Assembly (NCBI GenBank): GCA_041394905.1
Contig: JAWKHJ010000026.1
Location: 1 to 64,000, forward strand
Direction: 5' to 3'
DNA from: RI-231 sp041394905
GTDB lineage: Bacteria > Acidobacteriota > Terriglobia > Bryobacterales > UBA6623
Length of the DNA stretch: 64,000 nt
The notes beneath the pieces were generated by a model. The model was not told where the DNA came from. It searched no databases and was given only the letters and a program-made list of their open reading frames with translations. Below are positions 35,260 through 42,796 of this stretch, one piece after another (within the stretch, counting starts at the first letter, position 1; the number at the start of each line of letters is the position of its first letter). A program made the translations under genes and the position numbers.

Positions 35260-35733
35260 TCAAGCGGAAGCAATGAGCCAGCGGTAGGCTCCGAGAATCA
35301 TCATAGCGCAGAGCCCCGCGCCGGCGTCATCCGCCACCACGCCCCATCCCGCCGGCAGCTTCTCGAGCCTGCGAATAGGCGGCGGCTTGGTGACGTCGAA
35401 CAGTCGAAACAGCACCACGGCCAGCAGCCACTCTTCCCAGCGCTCCGGCCGGATCGCTGCCAAAGCCAACCATTGGCCCACCACTTCGTCGACCACGATG
35501 TAGCCCGGGTCATGGGTTCGGTTGGCGCGCTCGGTCTCGGTGGCCGCCCATGCCGCCGGGGCGAACAAAGCGAGCGCCAGCGGGAAAAACCCCCAGGCCG
35601 GCATCCCGCCGTAACGAACGAAGAGCCAGCCGACGGCCGCCGCAGCCAACGACCCCATCGTGCCCGGAGCAAGAGGAAAATACCCGACCCCGCCCCAGGT
35701 GGCCAGTGCCACGGCAAATCGCGCGTTACTCAT
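35260..35733 (-). CDS. pgpA: Phosphatidylglycerophosphatase A
   Basis: 157 residues, full family length. It removes phosphate from phosphatidylglycerophosphate to give phosphatidylglycerol in the inner membrane. Conserved ATWGGVGYFPLAPGTMGSLAA, HDPGYIVVDEVVGQWLAL (metal-binding D/E pair), LFRLFDVTKPPPIRRLEKLPAGWGVVADDAGAG. Its ATG overlaps the yacG-like stop by 8 bases, coupling it to that gene and rimO. Confidence 0.95.
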   Translation of the reverse strand: MSNARFAVALATWGGVGYFPLAPGTMGSLAAAAVGWLFVRYGGMPAWGFFPLALALFAPAAWAATETERANRTHDPGYIVVDEVVGQWLALAAIRPERWEEWLLAVVLFRLFDVTKPPPIRRLEKLPAGWGVVADDAGAGLCAMMILGAYRWLIASA

Positions 35734-35935
35734 CGTCGTGCGCGTCAGACTTGGGCGCGCTCGGTTGCAGGTTCTCGTCCGCTTCCGTCAGCGGACGCGA
35801 CACCACATACTCTTCCGCAGCCCAGGCGCCGAGATCGATCGTCCGGCAACGGGCGCTGCAAAACGGATATAGCTTCGAGGTCGGATTGACCGGCTTCGAG
35901 CAAATGCGGCATGTTCTGGGGAGAGACCGGCTCAC
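35726..35935 (-). CDS. YacG-like zinc protein (DNA gyrase inhibitor family)
   Basis: 69 residues. RTCRICSKPVNPTSKLYPFC followed by SARCRTIDLGAWAAEEYVVS is the YacG signature: CxxC...CxxxC zinc site then (C/R)xxxDLGxW. The E. coli protein binds GyrB and inhibits gyrase; acidobacterial members are assumed similar. GTG at 35935 chosen; upstream codons in this frame run into rimO. Acidic tail DAHDDE. Lies between rimO and pgpA. Confidence 0.85.
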   Translation of the reverse strand: MSRSLPRTCRICSKPVNPTSKLYPFCSARCRTIDLGAWAAEEYVVSRPLTEADENLQPSAPKSDAHDDE

Positions 35936-35946
35936 GAACCTCAATC

Positions 35947-37359
35947 CTACTGCAATACCGGCAATTGACCGAGCGCGTTCGCCCCGGTCGTAAGCGGGGC
36001 ACCGGTTTCGGCCGCCGTGCGCGGCTGAATGCTCTCGAGCATCCCGAACACGTCGTAATCGCTCGCGCGCGTGATGTGCACCATGCCCATGTCGCCTGGC
36101 TTTGGGGTTTGGCCCTCGGGAAAGTCCAGGATGTAGGTCTTGCCGTCGATCTCTTCGGCCTGCGATTGCATGCGCCCTTCCCACAGCAGCTCATGCTCGG
36201 TCGATGGCCCCGAGAGCAAGATCGGGAACGTCCGTCCCACCAGCGCGCGGTTCCGCTTACGGGAAATCTTGCGCTGGATCGCCATCAACTTTCGCTGCCG
36301 GTTGTAGATCGTCCGCTCATCCACCTTGCCGTCCAGCGCGAAACTGCCGCTCGTTTCGTCGTCGGAGTAGCGGAACACGCCCACGCGATCGAACTGCGCA
36401 GCCTCGACGAACTGGCACAGCTCGTCGAAATCCTGCTCCGTCTCGCCCGGGAAGCCCACGATGAACGCCGTCCGCACGGCCACGTCCGGAATCGTGCGCC
36501 GAGCCTTTTCAATCATCTTCAAGAAGATGTCGCCCGAGCCGCCGCGTTTCATGCGCTTGAGCACGGAAGCGCTGGCGTGCTGCAACGGAACGTCGATATA
36601 ACTGCAGATGCGCTCGTGCCCCGCGATCGTGTCGAGAAGCTTCTGCGTCACGCGGTTCGGGTAGGCGTAGAGGAAACGCACCCAACCGCCGTCCGGAATC
36701 TCTGCAAGCCGCGCCAGCAGGCTCGGCAGACCGTCCTTCAAGCCCAGGTCCTCGCCGTACATGGTCGTGTCCTGACCGATCAGGTTGATCTCGCCCACGC
36801 CCTGCGCAAACAGCTGCTCCGCCTCGCGAATCACCGACTCGAATCGACGCGAACGGAACCCGCCGCGGAACTTCGGGATGATGCAGAACGTGCAAGGGTG
36901 GTCGCACCCTTCGTTGATCTTCAGGTAGGCCATCCGCCGGGGCGTGGCCACTCGGCGGGGAGTCAGGTCATGGTAGAGATACGGCGACACTGACTCCGCC
37001 GAAGCCGGATCGTGCCAGCCCTCGCAGTGGGCTACTACCGATTCGAGCTCGTTCGTCCCGAGCACGGCGTCCACTTCCGGGATATCGGCCTTGATCTCGT
37101 CGCGGTAGCGCTCCACCAGGCAGCCGGCCACCACCAAACGCTTGGCCTGCCCGCTTTGCTTGTAGCGCGCCATCTCGAGGATGGTGTCCACCGACTCCTG
37201 CTTGGCCGGATCGATGAAGCTGCAGGTGTTGACGACGATCGCATCCGCCTCCTCGGGCTGCGTAACCAGTTCGTGGCCGCGCTGCTCGAGCAGCCCCATC
37301 ATCACCTCAGAATCAACGAGGTTCTTCGGGCACCCCAGGCTGACGAAACCGATCTTCAT
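35947..37359 (-). CDS. rimO: Ribosomal protein S12 methylthiotransferase RimO
   Basis: 470 residues. N-terminal MTTase domain (MKIGFVSLGCPKNLVDSEVM, NTCSFIDPAKQES, VVAGCLVERY: cysteines for the auxiliary cluster), radical-SAM CDHPCTFC (CxxxCxxC), then TIM barrel with EINLIGQDTTMYGED and PLQHASASVLKRMKRG, and a C-terminal TRAM domain. LGCPKNLVDSE and the IDVPLQHAS form identify RimO over MiaB. It methylthiolates the conserved Asp of S12. ATG at 37359. Confidence 0.95.
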   Translation of the reverse strand: MKIGFVSLGCPKNLVDSEVMMGLLEQRGHELVTQPEEADAIVVNTCSFIDPAKQESVDTILEMARYKQSGQAKRLVVAGCLVERYRDEIKADIPEVDAVLGTNELESVVAHCEGWHDPASAESVSPYLYHDLTPRRVATPRRMAYLKINEGCDHPCTFCIIPKFRGGFRSRRFESVIREAEQLFAQGVGEINLIGQDTTMYGEDLGLKDGLPSLLARLAEIPDGGWVRFLYAYPNRVTQKLLDTIAGHERICSYIDVPLQHASASVLKRMKRGGSGDIFLKMIEKARRTIPDVAVRTAFIVGFPGETEQDFDELCQFVEAAQFDRVGVFRYSDDETSGSFALDGKVDERTIYNRQRKLMAIQRKISRKRNRALVGRTFPILLSGPSTEHELLWEGRMQSQAEEIDGKTYILDFPEGQTPKPGDMGMVHITRASDYDVFGMLESIQPRTAAETGAPLTTGANALGQLPVLQ

Positions 37360-37539
37360 CGCTAACTCCTATGCTAATGGACCACAGCTCCGAATCTCAG
37401 ATCGCGTGCTGGCAGGCAGCCCCGTTCCCAGGGCTTTCTCAGGCCCGGGCGCGCGCGGACTCGCTTCCGCACCAGAAGTCGTTTGGATGGCGGCCAGCGG
37501 CGCGCCCGGACGGGCGCGTGTTCTTTCAGAAATTAGGAA

Positions 37540-37896
37540 TGGTGGAGGCGGCGGGAGTCGAACCCGCGTCCGAGAAAGACCAACATAAAGAGACTACATG
37601 CTTAGTCCATTCCGTTTTCTCGATCGCCTCCAATGGAACGGACAAGTTGGAAGCGACCCAGCTCGATTAATCTCGGTCTACGGCTCCGAGCAGAAGCCTT
37701 TGACCCAGCCCGTGATTTATGCCATTCGTCCCCGGCCTACGGGCCGACCGGTTAGAACGCGCTGTCCTAATTAGGCAGCGTATGCGAGCTGCATGTTGTT
37801 GTTGGCAGCTATGGTTTTCCGATCGTTTAACGGGAGCTCGGAACCCGGCATGCCTCCCTACGAAGGTTGCAATCCCGTCGAAGCCAGGACGCCCCC
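37540..37896 (-). ncRNA. ssrA: Transfer-messenger RNA (tmRNA)
   Basis: 357 nt on the minus strand. The 5' end GGGGGCG pairs with CGCCTCC before the encoded ACCA, giving a 7-bp acceptor stem with one G-U. The T-arm reads GGGTTCGACTCCC. The message part has CCATAGCTGCC, and a tag reading frame from the GCC at 37804-37806 to TAA at 37771-37773, encoding ANNNMQLAYAA. The tRNA-like and pseudoknot-rich layout is one-piece, not split. Together with SmpB it rescues stalled ribosomes. ORFs over this stretch are spurious. Confidence 0.96.
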
Positions 37897-37908
37897 ATCT
37901 CAGGATTC

Positions 37909-37914
37909 ATTGTA
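37909..37914 (-). promoter_or_regulatory. -10 element of the tmRNA promoter
   Basis: On the minus strand TACAAT lies 12 bases upstream of the mature tmRNA 5' end, leaving a short leader for RNase P to remove. No good TTGACA-like -35 is visible at 16-18 bases, so the promoter may rely on an upstream element. Confidence 0.5.
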
Positions 37915-37974
37915 TTCGATGCAGCAAACCCGCGTAGCGTTGCGCCTTCCTGCCCTGATTTCTGGCCCCTGCCC

Positions 37975-38538
37975 CTACCCTGCCCAGCGCTTCGTCGCCT
38001 CATCGGAGAGACCCAGCAAGTCGAGTATGCGGCCCACGCCTTGCTCGACCACGTCCTCGACCGTCGCCGGCCGGTTGTAGAAGTCCGGCATGGGCGGTGC
38101 GATGATCGCGCCCATCTCGGTCGCCGCAGCCATGGCCCTCAAGTGCCCGAGATGGAGAGGCGACTCCCTGACCATCAGCACCAGCCGACGCCGTTCCTTC
38201 AACGTCACGTCCGCGGCGCGAACCAGCAGATTTGACGCCATCCCGTACGCGATCGCGGACAACGTGTTCACCGAGCACGGCGCGATCACCATGCCGTCCG
38301 TCAAGAACGACCCGCTCGCGATCGCAGCGCCCACTTCTTCGATGGAGTAGGCATGGTCAGCCGTGCCGCGAACGTCGCGCAGAAGCAGCCCGGTCTCGTG
38401 ATGCAGCGTCTTCTCGCCCGCGCGTGAGACCACCAAATGAGTCTCGACATCCTCGCGTCCGGCCAGCCGCTCGAGCAACCTTACGCCGTAGAGGGCGCCG
38501 CTCGCCCCGCTGATGCCCACCACGATTCGCCGAACCAT
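37975..38538 (-). CDS. ubiX: Flavin prenyltransferase UbiX
   Basis: 187 residues, full length. It makes prenylated FMN for UbiD-type decarboxylases. Motifs: VVGISGASGALYGVRLLERL (FMN site), SGSFLTDGMVIAPCSVNTLSAIAYGMASNLLVRAADVTLKERRRLVLMVRE and MAAATEMGAIIAPPMPDFY. No ubiD gene is in the window. ATG at 38538, 115 bases from the divergent XRE gene. Confidence 0.95.
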   Translation of the reverse strand: MVRRIVVGISGASGALYGVRLLERLAGREDVETHLVVSRAGEKTLHHETGLLLRDVRGTADHAYSIEEVGAAIASGSFLTDGMVIAPCSVNTLSAIAYGMASNLLVRAADVTLKERRRLVLMVRESPLHLGHLRAMAAATEMGAIIAPPMPDFYNRPATVEDVVEQGVGRILDLLGLSDEATKRWAG

Positions 38539-38653
38539 GTTTCGCTCCCGGAACGCCTACCCGTTGATTTTTCCGAATTCAGAACAATGTTCCGATTTGA
38601 AACACGGTTCGGCGGTCTTGCCCTCGTCCATCATGCTACATATGAGGACGCGG

Positions 38654-39466
38654 ATGGATCCCGGCCTACGTTTGAAGAGGGTGCGCGAGGGGCTCGGCTT
38701 GCGCTATCGCGATGTGGAACACGCCGCAAACATCATCGCTAAGCGTCGCAAAAACTCCGATTTCGCGGTCGGCCTCAGCCGGTTGGCCGACATCGAAAAC
38801 CGCGGAGTCATCCCTAGCCTCCACCGCCTCTACAGCCTCTGCGCCATCTACCGTATCGACTTCGAAGAGGTACTGGATTGGTACGGAGTCGATCTGAGCG
38901 GGATTTGGGCCGACGCCACGACCGTTCACCCTCCCAATACGCATCCGATCGACCTTTACGAACCCAAGGTCGGCGCCGTTCGTGTGCCTCTCCAACTCGA
39001 CCCCGGCATTGACTTCAGCAAGACCCAATTCCTCAGCCGCATCGTCCAACGCTGGGGCAACGTACCCCTGGTCATGCTCAACGCGCTGGACCTCGAGAAC
39101 GCCCGCTACGGCATGATCGGCTGGCAGGACACGCGCATGTCTCCCCTGCTCCGCCCCGGCGCTGTCGTGCAAATCGACATGGAGCGACGGCAGATCGCAT
39201 CCAGCGGCTGGACCAGCGAGTACGACCGCCCTATCTACTTCCTCGAACTGCGCGGCGGCTATGCCTGTTGCTGGTGCAACCGCAGCGGCGATCAGCTCTT
39301 TCTCCAACCGCACCACGGCTCTCCGGATCCCCCGGAAATCGTGAGCTTTAGCCGCGACGTCGATGTCATCGGACAAGTCGTCGGCGTCGCAATGCACCTC
39401 ACCCCCCAGCCGAGCCTGAGCTCTGTGGCTGAGAAGCGAGCTCGCGCCGTATCAACTCCAAGGTGA
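38654..39466 (+). CDS. XRE-family helix-turn-helix regulator with C-terminal sensor domain
   Basis: 270 residues. HTH at ~3-70: LRLKRVREGLGLRYRDVEHAANIIAKRRKNSDFAVGLSRLADIENRGVIPSLHRLYSLCAIYRID, with an enlarged loop between helices. The C-terminal ~180 residues include MIGWQDTRMSPLLRPGAVVQID, reminiscent of S24/LexA-like regulator domains without an evident catalytic Ser-Lys pair. ATG at 38654 is preferred because AGGA lies five bases upstream; ATG at 38642 is possible. A GAACAATGTTC palindrome at 38582-38592 lies in its upstream region and may be an autoregulatory site. The gene overlaps the convergent gene by 68 bases. Confidence 0.75.
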   Translation: MDPGLRLKRVREGLGLRYRDVEHAANIIAKRRKNSDFAVGLSRLADIENRGVIPSLHRLYSLCAIYRIDFEEVLDWYGVDLSGIWADATTVHPPNTHPIDLYEPKVGAVRVPLQLDPGIDFSKTQFLSRIVQRWGNVPLVMLNALDLENARYGMIGWQDTRMSPLLRPGAVVQIDMERRQIASSGWTSEYDRPIYFLELRGGYACCWCNRSGDQLFLQPHHGSPDPPEIVSFSRDVDVIGQVVGVAMHLTPQPSLSSVAEKRARAVSTPR

Positions 39467-39881
39467 TCTCGATGTCAGAAGAGAACAGGAACCGCTCGGC
39501 GTCGCTCGCGGCCTCCGGCGGCAACCGCTCATAGGGCGCGAGCGCACCCCAGGTCTGCAACACGGTCGGCAGGTCGTCCTCCATCGAACCCAAATACTCC
39601 TCGATGTCGTCCCGCTGCCGCTCGAGCGCGAAGGTCAACCATTCGACGAAGACGCGCTCGTGGCTCGCCCGCAACACTTGGTTCGCTTCGTCCTCGCCGT
39701 AAAGGTGCGCGAGCCCGTAGTGGTGGTAGCGACCTGAGTTCTCGTTGCGCAGGCCGGCCAGATAGGCCAGTTTCCCGAACTGCGTCCCAATTTGGTCCAG
39801 CGTCCGGGTCCAAACATCCTGCATCGCCTGCTGCGCACGCGACGCGCCTGAGCTTGATTCCCCGAGGTCAAAGCTCGACAT
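39399..39881 (-). CDS. Conserved-looking hypothetical protein
   Basis: 160 residues, soluble, acidic, mostly helical. Segments FGKLAYLAGLRNENSGRYHHYGLAHLYGEDEANQVLRASHERVFVEWLTFALERQRDDIEEYL and ASDAERFLFSSDIEITLELI look like a family I have seen as uncharacterised in Acidobacteria, but no function is known to me. Start ATG at 39881 (MSSFDLGESS); an in-frame ATG at 39908 is possible. Tail-to-tail overlap with the XRE gene. Confidence 0.65.
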   Translation of the reverse strand: MSSFDLGESSSGASRAQQAMQDVWTRTLDQIGTQFGKLAYLAGLRNENSGRYHHYGLAHLYGEDEANQVLRASHERVFVEWLTFALERQRDDIEEYLGSMEDDLPTVLQTWGALAPYERLPPEAASDAERFLFSSDIEITLELIRRELASQPQSSGSAGG

Positions 39882-40040
39882 CACGTCAAGGATAGCCGGA
39901 AATTGCATTATCCGCTACCGGTTTTGGCGTCGGATTCGCATTCTTTTTTCCTCCACTTCCGCTCCCGCCATTCGGCGAATTACTGCAGCCTCACGCCGTG
40001 TGTTGCTGGCGAGTTTACGTCCTACAACCCCCTCTTTGCA

Positions 40041-40074
40041 GGGTCTTACCTCTCTGCCTGTCGACATAAGACCC
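40041..40074. repeat. Perfect 8-bp inverted repeat, 18-base loop
   Basis: GGGTCTTA (40041-40048) and TAAGACCC (40067-40074). It could fold as an RNA stem or be a protein binding site. No T-run follows on either strand, so a terminator role is unlikely. Confidence 0.5.
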
Positions 40075-40128
40075 GTCTTCGGATCACTGAAGGAATCGAG
40101 GAATAGAGACGCGAGGAACCTCTAGATT

Positions 40129-40142
40129 TTCTGTTTGCAGAA
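40129..40142. promoter_or_regulatory. Palindrome TTCTG-N4-CAGAA, site 1
   Basis: TTCTGTTTGCAGAA, a perfect dyad with 5-bp arms and a 4-base centre, the size of an HTH-dimer operator. An identical-arm copy lies 70 bp downstream. It is 198 bases before the start of the peptide gene. Confidence 0.5.
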
Positions 40143-40198
40143 CAGAATTGAGCGCGAACGTATCGCCTGGCCTCCCGCCTCGCCACCGGAAAGCAACG

Positions 40199-40212
40199 TT
40201 CTGTCAGCAGAA
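40199..40212. promoter_or_regulatory. Palindrome TTCTG-N4-CAGAA, site 2
   Basis: TTCTGTCAGCAGAA, same arms as site 1 with a different 4-base centre. The 70-bp centre-to-centre spacing is compatible with two dimers looping or acting at separate promoters. Candidate binders are the nearby XRE regulator or a LexA-like repressor; neither is shown. Confidence 0.5.
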
Positions 40213-40339
40213 AATCGCCGAAACGCGCCTCTGCAGGCGCTCGACGCCGCCTAAGGTCGAGGTCATGCAAGCGCCGCACCCGCTCCGATCAGTCGACCGC
40301 AGCGCTTGATTTCAACACACGAAGAGGTTCCAAACTCAC

Positions 40340-40504
40340 ATGAAGAAGCTATTCATCTCCCTCGCCATCGCAGCCAAGGCTCTCACGCTCGCCGCCGGCA
40401 TCATGCTCTACGCCGCAAGCGCCAACACGGCCACCGCCGAGGACTGCAGCCCCTGCATGCCGCCCCCCGATTGCCTGCCTGACTGCTGGGGCCCCGAGTC
40501 CTAG
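40340..40504 (+). CDS. Small secreted Cys-rich peptide (54 residues)
   Basis: ATG at 40340 opens a 54-residue frame ending TAG at 40504. A charged start MKKLFISLAIAAKALTL, hydrophobic core and AxA-like site (SANTATA) form a Sec signal, leaving a ~20-residue mature peptide EDCSPCMPPPDCLPDCWGPE with four cysteines (CxxC, then CxxxC) and prolines. This composition suggests a disulfide-stabilised or metal-binding secreted peptide; a modified-peptide precursor is also conceivable. AGAGG lies 12 bases before the ATG, a little far. Followed by a strong stem-loop and a multi-pass membrane protein gene. Confidence 0.6.
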   Translation: MKKLFISLAIAAKALTLAAGIMLYAASANTATAEDCSPCMPPPDCLPDCWGPES

Positions 40505-40536
40505 TCGGAATTCCATCGGGTTCAGAGAAAATAACG

Positions 40537-40575
40537 TGGCCGGGCCGAAAATACACTCTGTTATTCGCCCGGCCA
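40537..40575 (+). terminator. Strong stem-loop after the peptide gene
   Basis: TGGCCGGGC (40537-40545) and GCCCGGCCA (40567-40575) form a perfect 9-bp stem. It can extend inward through GAA/TTC pairs across a bulged base. It lies 33 bases after the peptide stop and 62 bases before the membrane-protein start. Without a T-run it is at best a partial terminator; attenuation between the two genes is an alternative. Confidence 0.45.
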
Positions 40576-40636
40576 TGCTACTCTCAGAGGGTTCATTTCT
40601 CGCTCGGCGCTATCGGTTCCGCTGGAGCGATACCCC

Positions 40637-41413
40637 ATGGCCCTCATGTTGGACATGCTAAGCGCCTGGTTGTGGACCCTACCGGCCGCAGCGCAGGTTG
40701 GCGTAGCAGGTCGAATTCTCGCTAGCGGACGGGCCAAGCGGCATCCGTTGTTTCTGGCTTTCGTGGTCGCGTCAGTTCTCATCGTCATCGCCACGGTCGT
40801 TCTGGCCAAAACGCTTCCATCGCGCACCTACGCCAACGTCTGGGTGGCTGGCTTCATTCTGAGTTGGAGCTTGATGGCGCTCGCACTCACAGAAGCCAGC
40901 GTCACCAGCCTCCAGCGGTTCCCAAAATTCGGCCAAGTTGCCAGCATGATCGTCCGCACCATCCTCGTGGTGACCGGCCTGCTCATCGTCGGCCTGTTGT
41001 TTTTCGCGCCGGCCCCCTGGACTTCCGGATTCTTCCGTTTTCTTCAGGCACAAGGCCACTTGGTGCAATCCTCCATGGCCTTGTTGGGTGTCTCGATGCT
41101 GGGCTTCACCCGGTGGGCGCGGCTGCGAATGAGCGGCAACGGCAAGCTCATCGTCACCGTCCTGACGATTTTCTGCATCGGCGAAGCCTTGATGGCTTCC
41201 GGCGTCATCGCGTCTCTCACCCCATGGATGTTCTATGCCGGCATTGCGTGGTCGACGCGTTGCTGGGGCGCGTTGGCGTGGATGTGGAGCTCGGCGCCGG
41301 AGCCAGCCGAGCGCCCCCTCCCCCCTACAGGAGGCGCCTGGGGCGCGAGGGAAGATCTCGAACAGATGCGCTCGACCAACGACCATTTGTCCGATCTGCT
41401 ACGACGCGGATAA
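40637..41413 (+). CDS. Multi-pass membrane protein of unknown function
   Basis: 258 residues, about seven hydrophobic helices (~3-24, 36-56, 66-86, 100-122, 136-154, 168-190, 192-212) and a cytoplasmic-looking tail ending REDLEQMRSTNDHLSDLLRRG. No motif of a known transporter, kinase or peptidase is seen. The seven-helix layout with a short helical tail resembles sensory membrane modules (7TM type) seen before signalling domains, but none is attached. It follows the secreted peptide gene on the same strand. Confidence 0.65.
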   Translation: MALMLDMLSAWLWTLPAAAQVGVAGRILASGRAKRHPLFLAFVVASVLIVIATVVLAKTLPSRTYANVWVAGFILSWSLMALALTEASVTSLQRFPKFGQVASMIVRTILVVTGLLIVGLLFFAPAPWTSGFFRFLQAQGHLVQSSMALLGVSMLGFTRWARLRMSGNGKLIVTVLTIFCIGEALMASGVIASLTPWMFYAGIAWSTRCWGALAWMWSSAPEPAERPLPPTGGAWGAREDLEQMRSTNDHLSDLLRRG

Positions 41414-41428
41414 AGCGAGACAGACGCC

Positions 41429-41944
41429 ATGCCCAACGCTACCCTTCAGTTTCTCTCTTCATCCGGTTGTGCTTTGGGCGTTGCATGTCTGATGAGAAAT
41501 CCCCTCCGAATCCTCAATGTGTCGCGTCCGCGTTATCTCTCAGCTGAAGCTGAGCAGAAGGTCGGCGCAGCCGTGCAACGCGCAATCAGCGCCGAAGATT
41601 TGCGATACCTCGAGAATCGCGCAGTCCCAACCGGCGACCTCAGCCGTCAGGCTCGCGAACTGCGCAAGCGCTTTCTTCACCTTTATCTCGAGCAATGCCG
41701 CGCGAGCTTCCACTCGAGCGCCGAGATCGCGCGGCAATTCGCCGCCGACGCCGATGCACCGGAGCTCGCCTTCGCCGTTCTCCGGCAGTCTATTCGCTTC
41801 CGCTTTCTCTCGGCTGCTTTGCGCCTCGGCTTGTTTCTGCATCCGTTGGTGCCGGTGGCGCGTCTTGCCGGTTTGCTTGGCAAGGCCGCCCGCCCTTTGA
41901 CCGCTCAGCACTCACACTCCTCGGCCGCGCAGCACGCGGGCTAG
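41429..41944 (+). CDS. Hypothetical helical protein
   Basis: 171 residues from ATG 41429, or 150 from ATG 41492 (MRNPLRILNVSRPRYLSAEA), which removes a weakly supported N-terminus. Charged helices (SAEDLRYLENRAVPTGDLSRQARELRKRFLHLYLEQCRASF) are followed by an apolar segment RFLSAALRLGLFLHPLVPVARLAGLLG near the C-terminus. No family recognised. It sits 15 bases after the membrane-protein gene, so it is probably in the same transcript, and 21 bases before the glycosyltransferase gene. Confidence 0.55.
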   Translation: MPNATLQFLSSSGCALGVACLMRNPLRILNVSRPRYLSAEAEQKVGAAVQRAISAEDLRYLENRAVPTGDLSRQARELRKRFLHLYLEQCRASFHSSAEIARQFAADADAPELAFAVLRQSIRFRFLSAALRLGLFLHPLVPVARLAGLLGKAARPLTAQHSHSSAAQHAG

Positions 41945-41965
41945 AATGGGACCGGCGCCTCCCTA

Positions 41966-42796
41966 ATGGGGCGCCGCTTTGCGGTGAAGATTACCGGCGC
42001 CCTCATCACGCTTGACGAAGAGAAGAATCTCCCCCGCGCACTCGCGTCACTAGCGTTTTGCGATGAGATCGTCGTCCTCGATTCCGGCTCAAGCGACCGT
42101 ACGCTCGAACTAGCCCGGCAAGCCGGCGCTCGAGTCGATCATCGAGACTGGACCGGCTACGCCGATCAAAAGAACGCCGCAGCCGCCCTCGCCTCGCACG
42201 ACTGGATTCTCTCGCTCGACGCCGACGAAGAGGTCACACCCGAGCTTGCCGCCTCGATCGGCCGCTTGCGTGAGGAAGGACCGACGGCCGACGGGTATGC
42301 CTTCCCGCGCCGAGCGCGCTACCTTGGGCGTTGGATTCGCCACAGTGGCTGGTATCCGGACGCCAAAGTGCGTCTCTACGACCGCCGCAAGGCGCGTTGG
42401 CGCGGCGACTACGTCCACGAATCGGTCACGGTCGAGGGGACGACGGAACGACTCGAAGGCGACCTGCTCCATTACACCTGCGATACGTTTTCCCAACACA
42501 TCCTGACTGTCGACCGCTACACGACGCTCGCCGCCCTGCAAATGCAGGCCGCAGGCCGCCGCCCCGGCCTGCTCCGCCTTCTCACGGCGCCGGTTTGGAC
42601 GTCTTTTCGCACCTACGTCCTGCAGCGCGGCTTTCTCGACGGCTACCAGGGATTTCTGATCGCTGCTATGGCCGGCTTCTACGTCTTCGCCAAGTACGCC
42701 AAGGCACGCCAGGGAGCTCCGGCTGATGCGCATCGTCCACCTCGACTCCGGACTCGAGCTGCGCGGCGGCCAACGCCAGGCACTGCTGCTCTATGA
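41966..42796 (+). CDS. Family 2 glycosyltransferase (WaaE/KdtX-like)
   Basis: 276 residues. GT-A fold with ITGALITLDEEKNLPRALASL at the start, VVLDSGSSDRTLELARQAGA, the QKNAAAALASHDWILSLDADEEV (DxD metal motif DAD) and YPDAKVRLYDRRKARWRGDYVHE. This matches lipopolysaccharide core beta-1,4-glucosyltransferases. It transfers a sugar from a nucleotide donor on the cytoplasmic face. The 3' end overlaps the next glycosyltransferase gene by 71 bases, and the last ~25 residues (RPPRLRTRAARRPT...) look like read-through, so the true stop may be closer if an indel is present. Confidence 0.88.
   Translation: MGRRFAVKITGALITLDEEKNLPRALASLAFCDEIVVLDSGSSDRTLELARQAGARVDHRDWTGYADQKNAAAALASHDWILSLDADEEVTPELAASIGRLREEGPTADGYAFPRRARYLGRWIRHSGWYPDAKVRLYDRRKARWRGDYVHESVTVEGTTERLEGDLLHYTCDTFSQHILTVDRYTTLAALQMQAAGRRPGLLRLLTAPVWTSFRTYVLQRGFLDGYQGFLIAAMAGFYVFAKYAKARQGAPADAHRPPRLRTRAARRPTPGTAAL

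Larger units (their letters stand above)
39882..40339. other. 458-bp non-coding region with several inverted repeats
   Basis: No ORF with coding character is seen. It is less GC-rich than its surroundings and holds three perfect inverted repeats listed separately: a GGGTCTTA/TAAGACCC stem at 40041-40074 and two TTCTG-N4-CAGAA palindromes at 40129-40142 and 40199-40212. It separates a divergent pair, the hypothetical gene ending upstream on the minus strand and the 54-residue peptide gene on the plus strand. A promoter for the peptide gene must lie here, though no strong hexamers were found. Confidence 0.6.

Noticed and set aside
35911..36993. A 360-codon plus-strand ORF
   Set aside because: It is antisense to rimO, which is fully conserved on the other strand. 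The same applies to long antisense ORFs at 13086-14348, 31597-33075, 49303-50667, 51420-52511 and 53570-54628.
37371..37938. Plus-strand ORFs of 70-135 codons in this stretch
   Set aside because: They lie over the tmRNA and its promoter on the opposite strand; the RNA explains the sequence.
39399..39466. 68-base tail overlap between the XRE regulator and the hypothetical gene, considered as evidence of a broken gene
   Set aside because: Both ends read plausibly and no alternative frame gives a better terminus, so it is kept as a convergent overlap.
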